Shown here one piece after another: positions 45,004 to 57,692 of a stretch of 64,000 nt of DNA. Numbering within the stretch: the stretch's first letter is position 1; each line of letters begins with the position of its first letter. The DNA lies in the NCBI GenBank assembly GCA_021030915.1, contig JAGEMR010000099.1:48374-112373 (forward strand), read 5' to 3'. Below the pieces are notes generated by a model. That model saw nothing but the letters and a program-made list of their open reading frames with translations. It was not told where the DNA came from and did not search any database. Source of the stretch: Astrothelium macrocarpum (taxonomy: Eukaryota > Ascomycota > Dothideomycetes > Trypetheliales > Trypetheliaceae). Both the position numbers and the translations under genes were made by a program.

Positions 45004-45646
45004 TTTTCTTCTTAACTGTTAAGCAATTAGAAAGCGAATTAATTTAGAAACGAAACCTCTAACAATTTCAGCGATTCCGCAGGGAGTATGATATCGATTG
45101 ATAGAGACTGTACCAGCAGTATGAGAAAAGCAATTAAACTGTATGTGTGAAGACCACGATGAGAATGACTCGAAGACATTATTTAAACAAATTCTGTCCA
45201 AAGCAAGAAGGGCGGCTGTGGAAATGATCAATGTGCAGAGTAAATGAATATCAACAAAAGGAAAATGAACTCCGTGTACTGTTGGCTCGGCCGAACTTAT
45301 TTTGACAACGAATTTGATGTGAAAGGATCAGTCCCGTGCACTTCACGAATGTCGATAAGGCCTGCGAGGAGGCCTGAACCGAGAGACCGTACGAAGAAGA
45401 TCTGACATTGCAGGTGGAAGACAAGCCAGCTACTCGTGCGCCTTTCCTGTACCCGAAATGGGAGATAAAACGCAACTCTCCGAGAGCGACAGAGACTATC
45501 CACAAGCCGAGTCTAATGACGCAAAGGCAGCCTTCACAGCCTGGAATCAGGATGGCAAAAGGCCTTGCGAATTGTTGAGCTCGGCCATTTACGTGTCAAT
45601 ATATCCGTCATCCACCCTCCTGTAAAGCCAGACATTGTAGCACTTA
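45004..45646. other. Flank of the second pogo-like transposon
   Basis: About 640 bp with no confident gene. From about 45518 to the insertion point at 45646 a plus-strand frame is open and continues past the element (see findings). Confidence 0.4.
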
Positions 45647-47814
45647 GGAGTATCCACCACCGTGTGCACGGTCCCACATAATGCACACTCAAATTAATTC
45701 TCATCACCAAACATTCAGAATTAGTTATCTCCACAACCATATTAAATAATAAAATGAAATTATATATAATTAATAATTCTTATTTTTATATTTAATTTAA
45801 TTCATTAAAATTAATTTCGAAAATATTATGGAAATTATATTTATCGTTTTGAATAATCTGAATAAAAAATTCCTTCCATCCCATTTAAAATTTCCGTATT
45901 TATATATATCATATTTTGAATTTCATTTGATAATTATTTTTGAATTTTCTGATTCCATTTTATTTGATATATTTTTATATAAAATTATCTGTTCACAATT
46001 TATTATTCAATAATCTTTTTCTTTTATTATTATTAAATAATTCGTTTTTTTTTTTATTATTATTGAATTTTTTATCAGACGCGTTTTTGTTCTATCTTTT
46101 ATTCAATCTCAATTTATTTATTAATTTATAATTGAATTTTATAAATCTTTTTTTATTATATTTCAAATTATTCAATCTTCTTTTTCTATTATTATTACGT
46201 ACGAATGAATATGATTTTATTAAAATTAAAAAATATCATTTTATTATATTCAAATGATATATTAAAATATTTTTAATATTTGATTCATTATTTTTGAAAT
46301 TTTATAATATTTTTAAAATTTAAAATTTCAATTTTCAAAAAATGATTTTTTTTATTCAGAATTAAAATAAATATTTCAAATTTATCAATTTTTTTTTATA
46401 ATATTTTATTTAATTGGATATTGAATTATTTATATATATATTTTCAATATTTTATAATAATCATAATTTTTGAATCTGAATCTGAAAATGAATCTAAATA
46501 TTCTTTAATAATTTAAATACGAATTTAATTAAATATAATTAATAATTCAAATGATTAAAATTCTATTTAAAATTATTTATTTTTGATATTTTTTGATATA
46601 AATATTTTTATATATATTATTTAAAATAATGAAAAAAAATCATTTTTATTTAATTTAATAAAATTTTATATTCATTAAATTTATTCATTTAATTTTATAT
46701 TATAATATTCTATTAATAATTAAAATAAATTAATATTTAATAATTGAAATTGATAAATAAAATAAAAAAAATAAATAATCATAAAAATTTGATATTTATA
46801 ATAATAATTAAAGAATTTTATAATAAAATAAAATTTATGATCATTTATAATGAATAATTTTCATTTAAAATTATTATTAATTTTATTTTTGATATTTTTA
46901 TTAAATATCTTTTTCAATTAGATTAATTCAATTTTATCATTTATTTAATTTAATAAAAATGATATAAAATTATATTAATGAATAATAAAATTTATATATT
47001 AAAATTATAATTTTTAAATGAATTCGAATTAAATATTTTAAATAAATAAAAAAAATAAATTTTCATTATTCATAAATATTATGATAAAAATAATAATTTA
47101 TTCATAAAAATTATTTATATCAGATTTTTGAAGGAAATCTCATTCATATATTATTTTATTAAATATATGACGATATTTTAAAAATAAATTTATAATAAAA
47201 TCTTTTTTATTCATATTATATATATTATATAATGATATTTTATATTGATTTATTTTAAATTTAATTTATTAAATTATTAATATAAAAATAATATAATTTA
47301 ATAATTTATATCATTTTAAAATAAAATTAAAATAATTTAAAATTATTTATTTTTTTTTTGAATAAATTTAAATAAAATGAAATATATTAAATTTAATTAT
47401 AAATAATAATATTATATAAAATGATTTATCTATTTTTTTTAATTTCTGATTTTATTATATTGATAATAAAATTTCGTATTATTTAAAATATAAAAAAAAT
47501 ATCATAATTTATAAATATATTAATTCATTGAATCAAAATATTTTTATAATATTATAAAAATTCTGTTAAATTTTTATAAATCTTTTTTTTTTTAAATTTA
47601 ATGATATTTTGATGATGATATAATAATATTGAATAATTGATTCCGTATAATTTTATTATCTGAATATAATTAAAATATTTCTATATATCTATTATTATAA
47701 TTACTTCTTCAATCCAATTCATATTAATAGAAATAATTAATTCTGAATATTTGGTATTGAGAATTAATTTGAATGTGCATTATGTGGGACCGTGCACATG
47801 GTGGTGGACACTCC
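45647..47814. mobile_element. pogo/Fot1-like transposon, RIP-saturated (2,168 bp)
   Basis: Terminal inverted repeats of 80 bp or more (left starts GGAGTATCCACCACCGTGTG, right complement GGAGTGTCCACCACCATGTG; differences mostly transitions), flanked by TA (45645-45646 and 47815-47816). Length and end sequence are close to the element at 3362-5527, whose right end shares TGCACGG and TTCTCA(A/T)CACCA blocks. The interior is nearly pure A/T with no readable transposase. I infer the same family, more heavily mutated. Confidence 0.82.
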
Positions 47815-48789
47815 TAACCGCCGAGATAGAGCTTCTGCAGCACCAGATTTCGAACCTCCACGACATCATCAAATTTCTTAAAAACCACAAACAGAAATTC
47901 AAATCAGTATTTAAATCATCTGAGATTACGAAAATTCAATTTTTATCGTTAACGAAGATCTAATATCGATTGAATGAAAAAAAAATTGAAAAAATCGAAT
48001 AAATTAAAAAATTTATTGAAAAAGAAATTATTAAAATATAAAAATCATTCAAAAATTAAATCAAAATATTAAAAATTGAATAACGAAAATGTGAAATAAT
48101 TATTATAAAAAAAAAATAATAAAATAAAAATATTTAAAAATTTTATATAAAAAATAGATTCAATAATAGATTTAAATTATTAAATAATTAATAATTGAAT
48201 TACGAATATTTTAAAATATTATATTAAAAATTTTATAATTATTTAATTCGATAAATAAAAAAATTGAAATTATAAAAATATTTAAAATAAATGATTTGGA
48301 TTTTTTTTATACACAATTTCAAAAATAAATACAATTTTCAGAATGATTTAAAATTTAATTTGATCAGATTAATCAATAAAATATATTTTATAATATAATC
48401 TGTCTAATTATCGCAATTTTTTATAAAATGGTGGTGGAATAATAATTATTTGAAGACGTGGAGGTTAGAAGGTGGAGAGCCTGCAGGAGATGGTAGCCTG
48501 CAGGAGGTGGGACTGACGGATACCGTTCCAATGTTCCAGCTGCAAATCCCAGCTTTTTTCTATGTTGTCATTTCTTTCTAGTGGCCAACCAGGACAATAA
48601 CTACCGCTTGTTTAAGAAATCAAAGCGAGCACTTGTCCCAAGGCTCCTTTTCTGCGCATAGAAAACGGTCGAAAACTCTGTAGATAGCCAAGCGCGCACA
48701 CCAAAAAGCAATTTCTAGGCACCGATACCCAAGACGAATTAAATGGACAAGGCATCCACTATGCTATGCGCCTTGCATGGGGACGGAGC
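47815..48789. repeat. AT-rich degenerate sequence between two transposons
   Basis: About 50-60 bp of normal composition follow the pogo-like element, then about 530 bp of nearly pure A/T (about 47880-48420), then normal DNA again. The AT-rich part has the look of RIP-degraded repeat. Imperfect inverted blocks AACCTCCACG (about 47857) and its complement (about 48466) bracket it and may be the ends of a further, unrecognised element. Confidence 0.4.
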
Positions 48790-51700
48790 GCCATAGCGGA
48801 TAGTAGCTCAAAACGGCTCATAATTTCGCCGAAAATGTTCCGCACACACAAATCCCCACCAAATTTACATGGTGGTGAGAATTTATCAAAGCAAATCCGC
48901 ATTTTTAGTTCTTATTACCTAATTCGGAAAATATGAAGCTGAAATTGTTCAAATTTGACTCTCAACGAGGTGTTTGACCATCTCGTTTATCCAAATCAGG
49001 CTGTTTCGAGAGCCGGCCACTTCGTGTTATCCTTGCTGAGCCTCTTGAGCCTCCTGAGCCTTTTGCTGAATCTCCTGAGGCTGCTGAACGACCTCCTGAG
49101 GCTTTTGAACGACCTCCTCTTGAACCTGCTGTTGTTGAGCCTCCTCCTGAGCCTGTTGTTGAACCTCCTCCTGAGCCTGTTACTTCCAAACCTCCTTCTG
49201 AATCTGTTGTAACTCCTCCTTCTGAATTTTTTTCCTATTATTTATTGGTGGAGCGGCTCATAATTTCGCTGAGGGATGGTAAACTTGATAAAGTCGATTC
49301 AGATAAACCGCGGCTAATTCGATCTTCAGCCGTTTGATCTTCAGTTATTTGATTTTCAGCTGTTTTGTGAAATTGTTGTTTCGATCGTTCTCGCCGGAGA
49401 TCAGAAGATGAGTCTGATAGCGATAATGGTCGTTTGGAGGTCTGGAATTAATCTAATTAGAACAGAATTCAATTAATTAAATTGTATTTACATCATTTTG
49501 GCTGAAATCAGGTGATATTCGAAATTCCTTGTTTTTTATCTTATATGGCCGAATGAATAAGTTGTTTTTCACTGTATTTCGAATCTCCTATTTGACCTCC
49601 TTTGGAGTCTCATTTTTCTAATGAGTTTCGAATTTCTTCTGTTTATTATTATCAAAAAGTGTATATAAATACACGGTATATGTATTCGATTTTTCATCTC
49701 GAAAATACGTTTCGAATAGTTCATAAGAATTATGATATTGAAATTCGTTCATATCGAATTCTATAGAACCAATAATAAGAATTTTGGCTATTTATTTAAT
49801 AATTAACTGATAAATAATAATTAATTCATTAAAAGATTCATGAATAATTGTCTCCATTATTTTCTTATTATTAGTTTTTCGAAGATAATTCAATAAAATA
49901 TTAATAAATAAATTATAATTATTGAAAGGATCAATATTAGAAGAATCCATTCAATTCTTTATTTGGAGTAATTTGATCGATTCGTATTTCAGTTCTGATT
50001 TGACGATTTCGTAATTTGGAATATCAGTATTCGTTCGATCAAGAATAGAAATGGAAATAATACGAATATCAACAATTAACAGAGAAGCTGATCCAGATTG
50101 TGATATCTGAGAGCCTGAGCCTGTTCGTGTCAGACCTAGATTGACGCCGGCATGTGATTGATTTGGATTCCTCCTTGGTGTGGAAGTAATGGACTGTTGA
50201 CGCTGAAATTCAGCCTCTTTCGTTCGCTGAATACGCCGTGGGCCACGAGTGCTGGCAATATCACCGGCAGTAACGACTCCAGGAACAGTAATAAAGCCTC
50301 CGGAAGTACGTCCGAATTGGCTGTCCACCGAAATAGGTTGTGGAGAAGGTTGAGTTGATGGAGGAGGTCGATTTGATGGTGGAAGAACAGTCTCAGGATC
50401 TTCAGTTTTGCAGTAACGACATCAGATCCAATCTTCGAGAGTTGGATCTCCAATATGTGTAAGAATTCCTGATTGTTTGGAATAAGGGCCGTCCCATGAT
50501 GTTGAAAAATTTGGATGTGAATTCATCTCAAAATTTTCTGCAAAATTTCTCTGAATTTTTGTAAATGATTGATTGTTCTATGGAAGTCGAAATCCATTCT
50601 TATTAATAAATTGTATAAAACAGAGGGTTGAAGATATTAAAATTCTTCCAATTTAGCCGAAGATTTGGAGAATATAATAAATGAAGATATATATGATTGT
50701 ACATGAATATGTATATTAATATAAAATAAATTAATTTTGGTGGGAAATTTGCCTGTTTTATATAGATGATATATCAATTTATGTAAAAGAATTAATACAT
50801 TTTAAAAAATGTCGTTTTTGTGCCGATTTTTTGACCTAAAGACATCGGTTTCTCTTTTCTCATATAAATTATATGAGAAAAAAAAATTTTTAATATTTTT
50901 TGAAATGAAATTTATTTAATATTGAGATTGATCTAATATGATCTGATATTTTATATCATTTTATTTAAATCTTTAAAATCAATCTTTTTTAAATTTTCTG
51001 AATCGATTTCGGGATCAAAGATTTTGTTTCTTTTATTTATTCTATTTATAAATAATTTATTATCGTTATTCCGAAATTATTCGGTGATATATTCTGGTGG
51101 AATATAATTCATTATTTCATATGAAGGAATTAATTCTTGTAATTCAGAATTCTGATTATTAATAATCATATGATTTAGAAGTGTTTCTCGTAATAGGAGA
51201 TAAATATGCGTATGAGGCCGCAACTACTGATTGATATCGAATTATTCAAATTCGAATTGGATAGCAGTTATAATACCATTAGACTAATCTTGATTTTGAA
51301 ACTGTTGACGATATCATTTGTATATGGCTGGAGAAAGATATGTATTAAGATTTATTTAGAATTAATTTCGTTCACCGTTATTTATTTATCAGTAATGATG
51401 AATTCATTGTATTCGTCTATAATTTCTTGCCATGAATCAGTTATATCAGATTCAATATCAATTCGATAATCCTTCATATCATTCGTAACTGAATGGGTCT
51501 ATAAAAAGGATGATTTATCAGAAATAATATGATTCTGTCACTATTTTCGTATTATATGATTATTCCAAATTCTCATAAAATTGTGAATAGTCTGACGAAT
51601 AATAGAAAAATAAACAGTTTATAATATAATTCGTTCAGTAGGGTTATTATGATATAAATTATTTTCCTCAAATCATTTAAAATACACCTTCCATTTATTT

Positions 51701-52861
51701 GTAAAAGTTTTAATAAATTGATTCTATCAAATTTCAATTCGCTGATTTATTTTACTAGTACCGTATTAAATAGTATTAATAAAAAGGAGATTATGTTTAT
51801 CAAATAAAATTCGCTGGATTTGGTAATGAATATCAGTTATCATCATTATCTCCATATCTCGATCATATTAAACGATTTTAGGCTGAAATTTGTATTCATC
51901 TATTGTATTGAGATATTGTTTATAGATATTAATTTAAATAAAAATATTTACGTCAATGTATATCCAAATAATGAATCTTGAATACGAATCAATAATAGTA
52001 TATACTTCTATTTTGTATTACCTCAGTTTATAATGAGCGTCAATTGACCAAATACGATTCGGGCCATCAGAAATGTAAGGAATTCGGTTTATATTACGCT
52101 TCTGATTACGATATTGAGGTCCGTATGAATAGATTTGATAGAGAATATTCCAGAGACAATTTCGTGAAATGGATATTCGTAATGAGGAGCGAATATATGT
52201 GTATAACAGCCCATGACCGTAATCCTCGATATGGCCCTATTATATCTCATGTCTGATAATTTATTCGATTTATTGATCCTTCTATTCAATATCTTCACTA
52301 GTAATTCTTCGGCGAATGCCCCAGAAACACCTTAATTTTTGAAGATAATTTAATTTCAAATAAAAGCCGTGTTGCTGAAGAATAAAAAGTATCTCCTCAT
52401 CAGACCAATTGAGATTGAAATATATCAAAATCATAAATATATGGATTATTGATTTCTCCTTCAAATCCATTTTTGGCTGTTTCAATAGATTCCATTATTT
52501 GAGCCGTTTCTTTAATGTACTGATCGATAATGAATTTAGTCCTTTCTGTTATTGTAGCCATTTTAATATCTCTTCATTCGCTGATCCAGCTTCGTAACGG
52601 TCGATTATTTCGTGGCGAAAATATTCGAGAGATAATGGAGAACGAGGCATAAGGTGCTATAAACGCTCTGAACAGAACAATTAGTAAAACACCAAATTTT
52701 TACGCGCAGAAGCTTCATACTTTCCGAATTAGGCAATAAGAGCTAGAAATGCGGATTTGCTTTGATAAATTCTCACCACCATATAAATTTGGTGGGGATT
52801 TGTGTGTGCGGAACATTTTCGGCGAAATTATGAGCCGTTTTGAGCCACTATCCGTTATGGC
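48790..52861 (-). mobile_element. Large DNA transposon with rve-type integrase core, RIP-damaged (about 4.07 kb)
   Basis: Long terminal inverted repeats: 48796-48940 against 52711-52855, 138 of 145 matching, all seven differences transitions. The match extends outward through GCCATA on both sides, so exact ends and target duplication are uncertain (either TA flanks at 48794 and 52856, or GCCATA belongs to the repeat). A 16-bp piece of the repeat, CGGCTCATAATTTCGC (48814-48829), recurs inside at 49254-49269. The coding remnant lies on the minus strand. Confidence 0.8.
49018..52561 (-). pseudogene. rve/DDE integrase-like transposase remnant
   Basis: Reading from an ATG at 52561, MATITERTKFIIDQYIKETA opens the protein. 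At about 52081-51940 comes an integrase core: GPNRIWSIDAHYKL with the first catalytic Asp, then IEVYTIIDSYSRFIIWIYID with the conserved D-x-Y-S-R. Further on NQRIE and a W-N-N-H-x-I-R-like block are seen between stops. The C-terminal part near 49215-49018 is Gln/Glu-rich, made of short repeats. Many stops and AT-rich drift make it inactive. The W-S-x-D-x-H-x-K-L core resembles eukaryotic elements with IS3/rve-like integrases (IS3EU- or Ginger-like). The exact superfamily is a guess. Confidence 0.6.
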
Positions 52862-54232
52862 CGACCGAGCATGGGTCTTAGCGAAAGAATTGTGGCGCGA
52901 GGCAGAGTCTCCTCAGGCTTGCACGTGTGTAAAATGGGGAGTCAGCCGCTTCTTCCTTGATACTTTTATTTTGTTTGAGCGTCAAGTTCTCTGGAGCATC
53001 CCAAAATCATCCATGGAAGGCCTGAGGGCATCAGGGGAAGAGCATCTCAAACATCTGCAATTCGACGATCATGACACAGATCTTTCTCGGGTGGAGATTC
53101 ACAAGTATGGAAGACATGATTCACAAATCTACTTCTCTACCGTCTATCGAGACGACTTTAGCAATGCCTTCGTTGTGCCACCACCACAAGAAAGAAGCAA
53201 TGACCACCAAATAGCTATCAGAGTCTCTTCAATCAATGAGGGCTCGATCCCGTTGTGCATTACCTACTGGCTCATGACGCATCCGGTTTGTATTGCGTCG
53301 ACAATGCTGTCACTCAGTGTACAAGTTATTTCTCATCCCTCCGTCGCGCATATGTGCTTGCTTGGACCTTTAATTATAGGACGAAATCTACTCGCGCGAT
53401 TTTAATATCCTACGCGCCGAGTACACTGGGAGACATCGCAATCTGTTTGAGGCAGTATAAATCCTTGATTGCCCAACCTTTATTCTTGACATTTGTTCAG
53501 GCTGTCTATCTAATAGAAAATATACATTACAGTATTGACGGTACTTCGGACTCAATCTTCAACGTCGAAGCCCAGACCAAGTACAGTCCGTGGGAAAAGC
53601 ACCGATCAACTTCCTCGCTTAAAAGTCAGCAGAGTGCAGACGAGGAAGAAAGTTTGGTATCTCTGACACGGAAAACTGGCGAAGAACTTGTTTATTTGAA
53701 TTTATCCGTTCGAGACCTCAGCATTGCAAGATTTCTCCTACTAGCCATACTGGAGTGCAAGATTAGATCGCCATCGCCAACCGATTCAGAACAGGAATTC
53801 GACCTTGTAACTATGCACCAAGCTGCACGAATACTAGATGCAACAACTGGAGCGATCGAAAACACCATCCAGCTGTTACAAGCCCGCGGGAAGACTCAAC
53901 TAAGCGTACTTTTCAACCTCATCACTCAGCGGGACGCAACTGTCAACATCGAACTGGCCAAAGACTCACGTACTATTGCATTTGCTGCCCAGCACGATAG
54001 CGACTCTATGAAGACTATTGCTATCATGACCATGGCATTCCTCCCTGCAACCTTTTTTGCAGCTTTCTTCTCCATGTCATGACTCCAATGGGACAACAGC
54101 ACAGTGGTACAAACTCGGCTCTGGATATTCTGGGCGTGTACTATTCCTGTCACCGCTCTGGTCTTTATTCTATGGTATGCTATCAGTAAACGCCATTCCA
54201 TCCATAAGCGTATTGAGAATAAACGGCTGTAA
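52857..54232 (+). pseudogene. CorA-like membrane protein, broken
   Basis: The C-terminal half clearly matches fungal CorA-like (Mg2+ transporter-type) proteins: NLITQRDATVNIELAKDSRT, SDSMKTIAIMTMAFLPATFF with the first membrane helix, then LQWD and a second helix, LWIFWACTIPVTALVFILWY. Between the helices TGA at 54080-54082 interrupts the frame, which then stays open for 49 codons to TAA at 54230. Near 53230-53260 the frame must also shift (from the frame of MADRAWVLAKELW to that of SLRRAYVLAWTFNYRTKSTR) with no convincing intron. The ATG at 52857 lies on the edge of the transposon's terminal repeat, so the original 5' end may be lost. Two lesions and insertion next to it indicate a pseudogene. 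Confidence 0.65.
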
Positions 54233-54760
54233 GGTTGTATCTCTTTATGGAACAAGTTGTGTGTATTCAGCAGTGTATTGTAATATCTAGGTCGGAGCTA
54301 TCTAGTAAAAGTGAAGTTGTAGCTCCCCCCGGTCACGTGAGTAACCGGTGACTCCTTCCATAACAGCGGCAAAGGGCAAAAATTGCTTGGCAAACGAGAA
54401 GCTATTTCTATGGGGGGCTGAACTGAACTACGATGATCCATATCTTGAATCCACAGGGAGTAGCAGCCGTGACGGTGATATTGTCTCCAATAACGACGTC
54501 CCATGGACGCAAAGAGTAATGAAGAAGAGGAGACTCTGGAAATCGGAGAATTCCGACCCCAGTGTATAACTAGAGATTCTCCTCGCTCAAAGTCGATAAT
54601 TTAGGAACTCGTATGCACGGCGTCGGGAATGTCGAGCTCATACAAGCATGGTTTCTGACGAGTCCCGAATGTAGCCCAGGAGCAGCCTCATCATTCTCCG
54701 AGAAGCTCAATCATTCTTCGTATCTCCACGACATATCGAAAGCATCAAAACCCTACGCTC
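54233..54760. other. Intergenic, nothing recognised
   Basis: 528 bp between the CorA-like remnant and the P450 3' end. No feature recognised. Confidence 0.5.
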
Positions 54761-56541
54761 TCATGTATGTGATATGGGTCTTGCGGTAATGGTGCACGGA
54801 TACCTATCAGATGGATGTGCACCGCCACCACCACCTTCAACTTGATATGCGCGATTCCCACGCACTCTCTTGACTCCCGTCACCTTATAAGCCTTGTCAA
54901 ATTCCTCGTACGCAGGACGGATGTCGAAGGCGCGAATGGTCATCGAGAGGACGACTTTGAGCTCGAGGATCGCCATCGTCTGTCCCAAACAGTTCCGAGG
55001 ACCAAACTCAAACGGCCTCCATGCACCTTTGACTGGATACAACGGATCCTCAGGACCAACAAGCCAGCGCTCGGGAATGAATGAATCGGGGTCTTTCCAG
55101 TATTTGGGGTTGCGGTGAAGTTGCAAGTGCATCACCCAAACGATGCATCCTTCTGTAGGGTAAACTTTACCGTCGTCATCAGTGATGATCACACCTGATC
55201 GTCCTTCCCGGATGCCGGATGCTGGCGGGAAAAGGCGCAAGGTCTCTTTGATCACAGCCAACATGTATGGCAACTCGTTTAGCCGATGGGGTTCTTGGAC
55301 AAGAAGGTCATGAATACTTGATGGGGAAGAAGCAGGGCCAAATGTCCCATCTAGCTCTTCCCGGACTTGGGCAAGGGCTTTCGGATGAGTCGCAAGAAGA
55401 TGATAGCAGTAGCAGAGTGCACTACTTGTTGTGTCGTGGCCCGCAAATAGGAAGAGGCGGAGTTGAGCGGTGGCAATGTCCAGGAAGTCCTCATCCACTT
55501 TTTGAGCACCTTCCAGCCCGTGTTCTTCGATGTAATTCTTTAAAGTCAGGGCTATGATAGATTTTGATGACTCTCTGCCTGATCCGTCTTCTGATGTTTT
55601 GTCAAGTTGAAGCTCCTTGAATCGCTTCTCGATCTCTGTATGAATATAACGATTGATCCTACGATTATTCCAAGCTAAAATGAACGGACGGAAGACGTTA
55701 TACCGGTTGACAGGGTTCAACTCAGCTCCGAAAGATGTCCATTCAATCTGTGTTCGAATTCCCGCTGCCAGGATGTGGTCTTGCTTTTGATAGTGCAATC
55801 TTGTGTCCCTTCAACTTGTTAGCGGCGAAGAGTGCGTGATTTTTCTTCCGTACATTGCAACAGCCATTATTATGTCCATAGTCAGCCTCAGAGTCAAGCT
55901 CTCGAGTAGCGTGATATCAGAAGGTTTCTGGGCTTTCTGCCAAAGAATTTCCGAGAATACTTTGGCCTCGGCAGCGAATTGGGGAACTAGATCGATAATG
56001 TAGCCAGCACTGAAACCTGGATTGAAAGTCTGTCGCCATGGCTTCCAAACTGCTTCGTGCATAGTGGCAAGATTAGGACCTCCACACAGGTTTTGAAATG
56101 CAGCTTCGACTAACTCGGGCTTATCGAGGGACAATTTCTCCACTTGTACGGCCGCAGATGGTGTATTGACAAACATGATGGGCTTAAAGAATGGCCAGAC
56201 ATCAACATAAAATATGCCGTTTGACAATCGTCGGCCGAATTCGACAAAAAGAGTGTTCATAGTGCAGTCCTTGGGCAAGCTGCTGGCTTGTTTTTGCATC
56301 AGCAGCAGGTGACCGGTAATAGCACTAAACTGGGGCATTCCCTATCCATTGCACCGTAAGCAAACAAATTCATAGGTTTCAAGTTCTCTTCGCCCACCAG
56401 GTCTGCTTTTTGCAGCCGAAACATGAATCTACGAGCAGCTACAAGCTTGACAAAGATAGTCAAGATAATAACTCCTGCTAGAGTCAGAAGAGCAATGGTA
56501 GCGCTATGTCCGGACGGAACAAAGACTTTGTTCCCATCCAT
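54761..56541 (-). CDS. Cytochrome P450, three exons
   Basis: Exons 56541-56398, 56341-55854 and 55799-54761 join in phase (introns 56 and 54 bp, GT..AG; the second has GCTAAC as branch point), 556 residues. A single N-terminal membrane anchor (IALLTLAGVIILTIFVKLVA) would fix it to the ER. Motifs: oxygen-binding FAGHDTTSS near residue 329, ExxR within VIKETLRLFPP near 396, PERW, and the heme loop FEFGPRNCLG near 480 with the ligand Cys. I chose the ATG at 56541 because it directly precedes the anchor. The frame is open upstream to 56808 with another hydrophobic stretch, so a longer start is possible. It is a monooxygenase; the substrate is unknown. Confidence 0.9.
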
Positions 56542-57692
56542 GGTGGTCTTGACACTTGAGAAGTAGATTCTACTGGGATTCACCGGGGGGTTCCCTGATA
56601 TGCAAGTGGCTGGCTCCTCATGAGCAAGAATCACGAGAAATCCAGAGTTAGAAGCTTGGAGAACAGAGATGAGTAGGTAAAGCACAAGAGAAGGAGAGAC
56701 TCCCAACGACATTGTAAGAAACCGGTGAGCGCAGGACTCGGTTGAGACTCTCAGCCAACGCCACACGGGCGGATTCGCGAGGGGGCCAAAACTTCCAAAT
56801 CTTTCCAAATTTCTCTCAGCTCTTCTGAATGTCTAGGAAGATTTGTATTGCCAGCCCGTGCTTGGCGTTCAGCCGTGTTGCTGTGCCGCAACTTCCCATA
56901 CCGCGTCTTGCCATGACAGCAAGTGCACGAACTTGCGCATACCGACCAATGCTGCAGCTGCTAGGAATCCAATTGGAAACTTGGAAATCGGGATTGTGAC
57001 AAAGAACGAGGAGTCGTTCTTTCTCAAAAGCATTGGCTACGTAACACACATCCCGGACGGAGGCAGTCCACAGATTCATTTGGAACGGCGCGTTACAATA
57101 GGTCTAACTTTGGACACCATCGTAACGGCACCGGCATGTTCTGATCCGGTGGCAGACTTCAACAAAGTTCGGACACAAAGATCATCAAATTCTGGAGTTG
57201 GAGTGCAAAAACCGGTGAAGAGCGCACCGAACCAGATTTATAGAAGCCTCTCTGGGAGTATCTGAAGAGTTCGCTCCGATCTCGGCGCGAGCCTGTCAAA
57301 GTGACAACTAACCGGAAGCAGTAATGAAAGCGACGATAATTGTAGAAAAGGCGTGAATAAGATCGCGCCGACTTTCTGCCGCAGTGACAGATCAGGGGAA
57401 TTCAATTCTTGTCTTAGAACCAATTCTATCATTCGGTTTCTTAGCTTGAAACAATGCTTCATAATTCTCGGACTCGGTCCGAGAATTCGGAAGGCGAAAT
57501 TTGGATAGCAAACATTTCCGCAACAACCCATCTCTACATAAGCAGTCTATAGGAACACCTTTTCATCTATCTATGTCTAAGTGAACAAACTCCGAATTCC
57601 AGTCTACGTCTTGCATTGCTTCTAGAATACACTCAAACGATAAGAACCCTACCATCCAACCCATCAAAGACGATCAAAACACTACAACCACC
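56542..57692. other. Divergent intergenic region
   Basis: About 1.15 kb between the divergent P450 and NTF2-like starts. It probably holds both promoters. The last 60 bp before 57693 are A/C-rich, typical of a fungal leader. No gene recognised. Confidence 0.45.

Noticed and set aside
45700..47760. Short AT-rich ORFs with Leu/Phe/Ile-rich peptides
   Set aside because: Artefacts of A/T-only sequence inside a RIP-saturated element.
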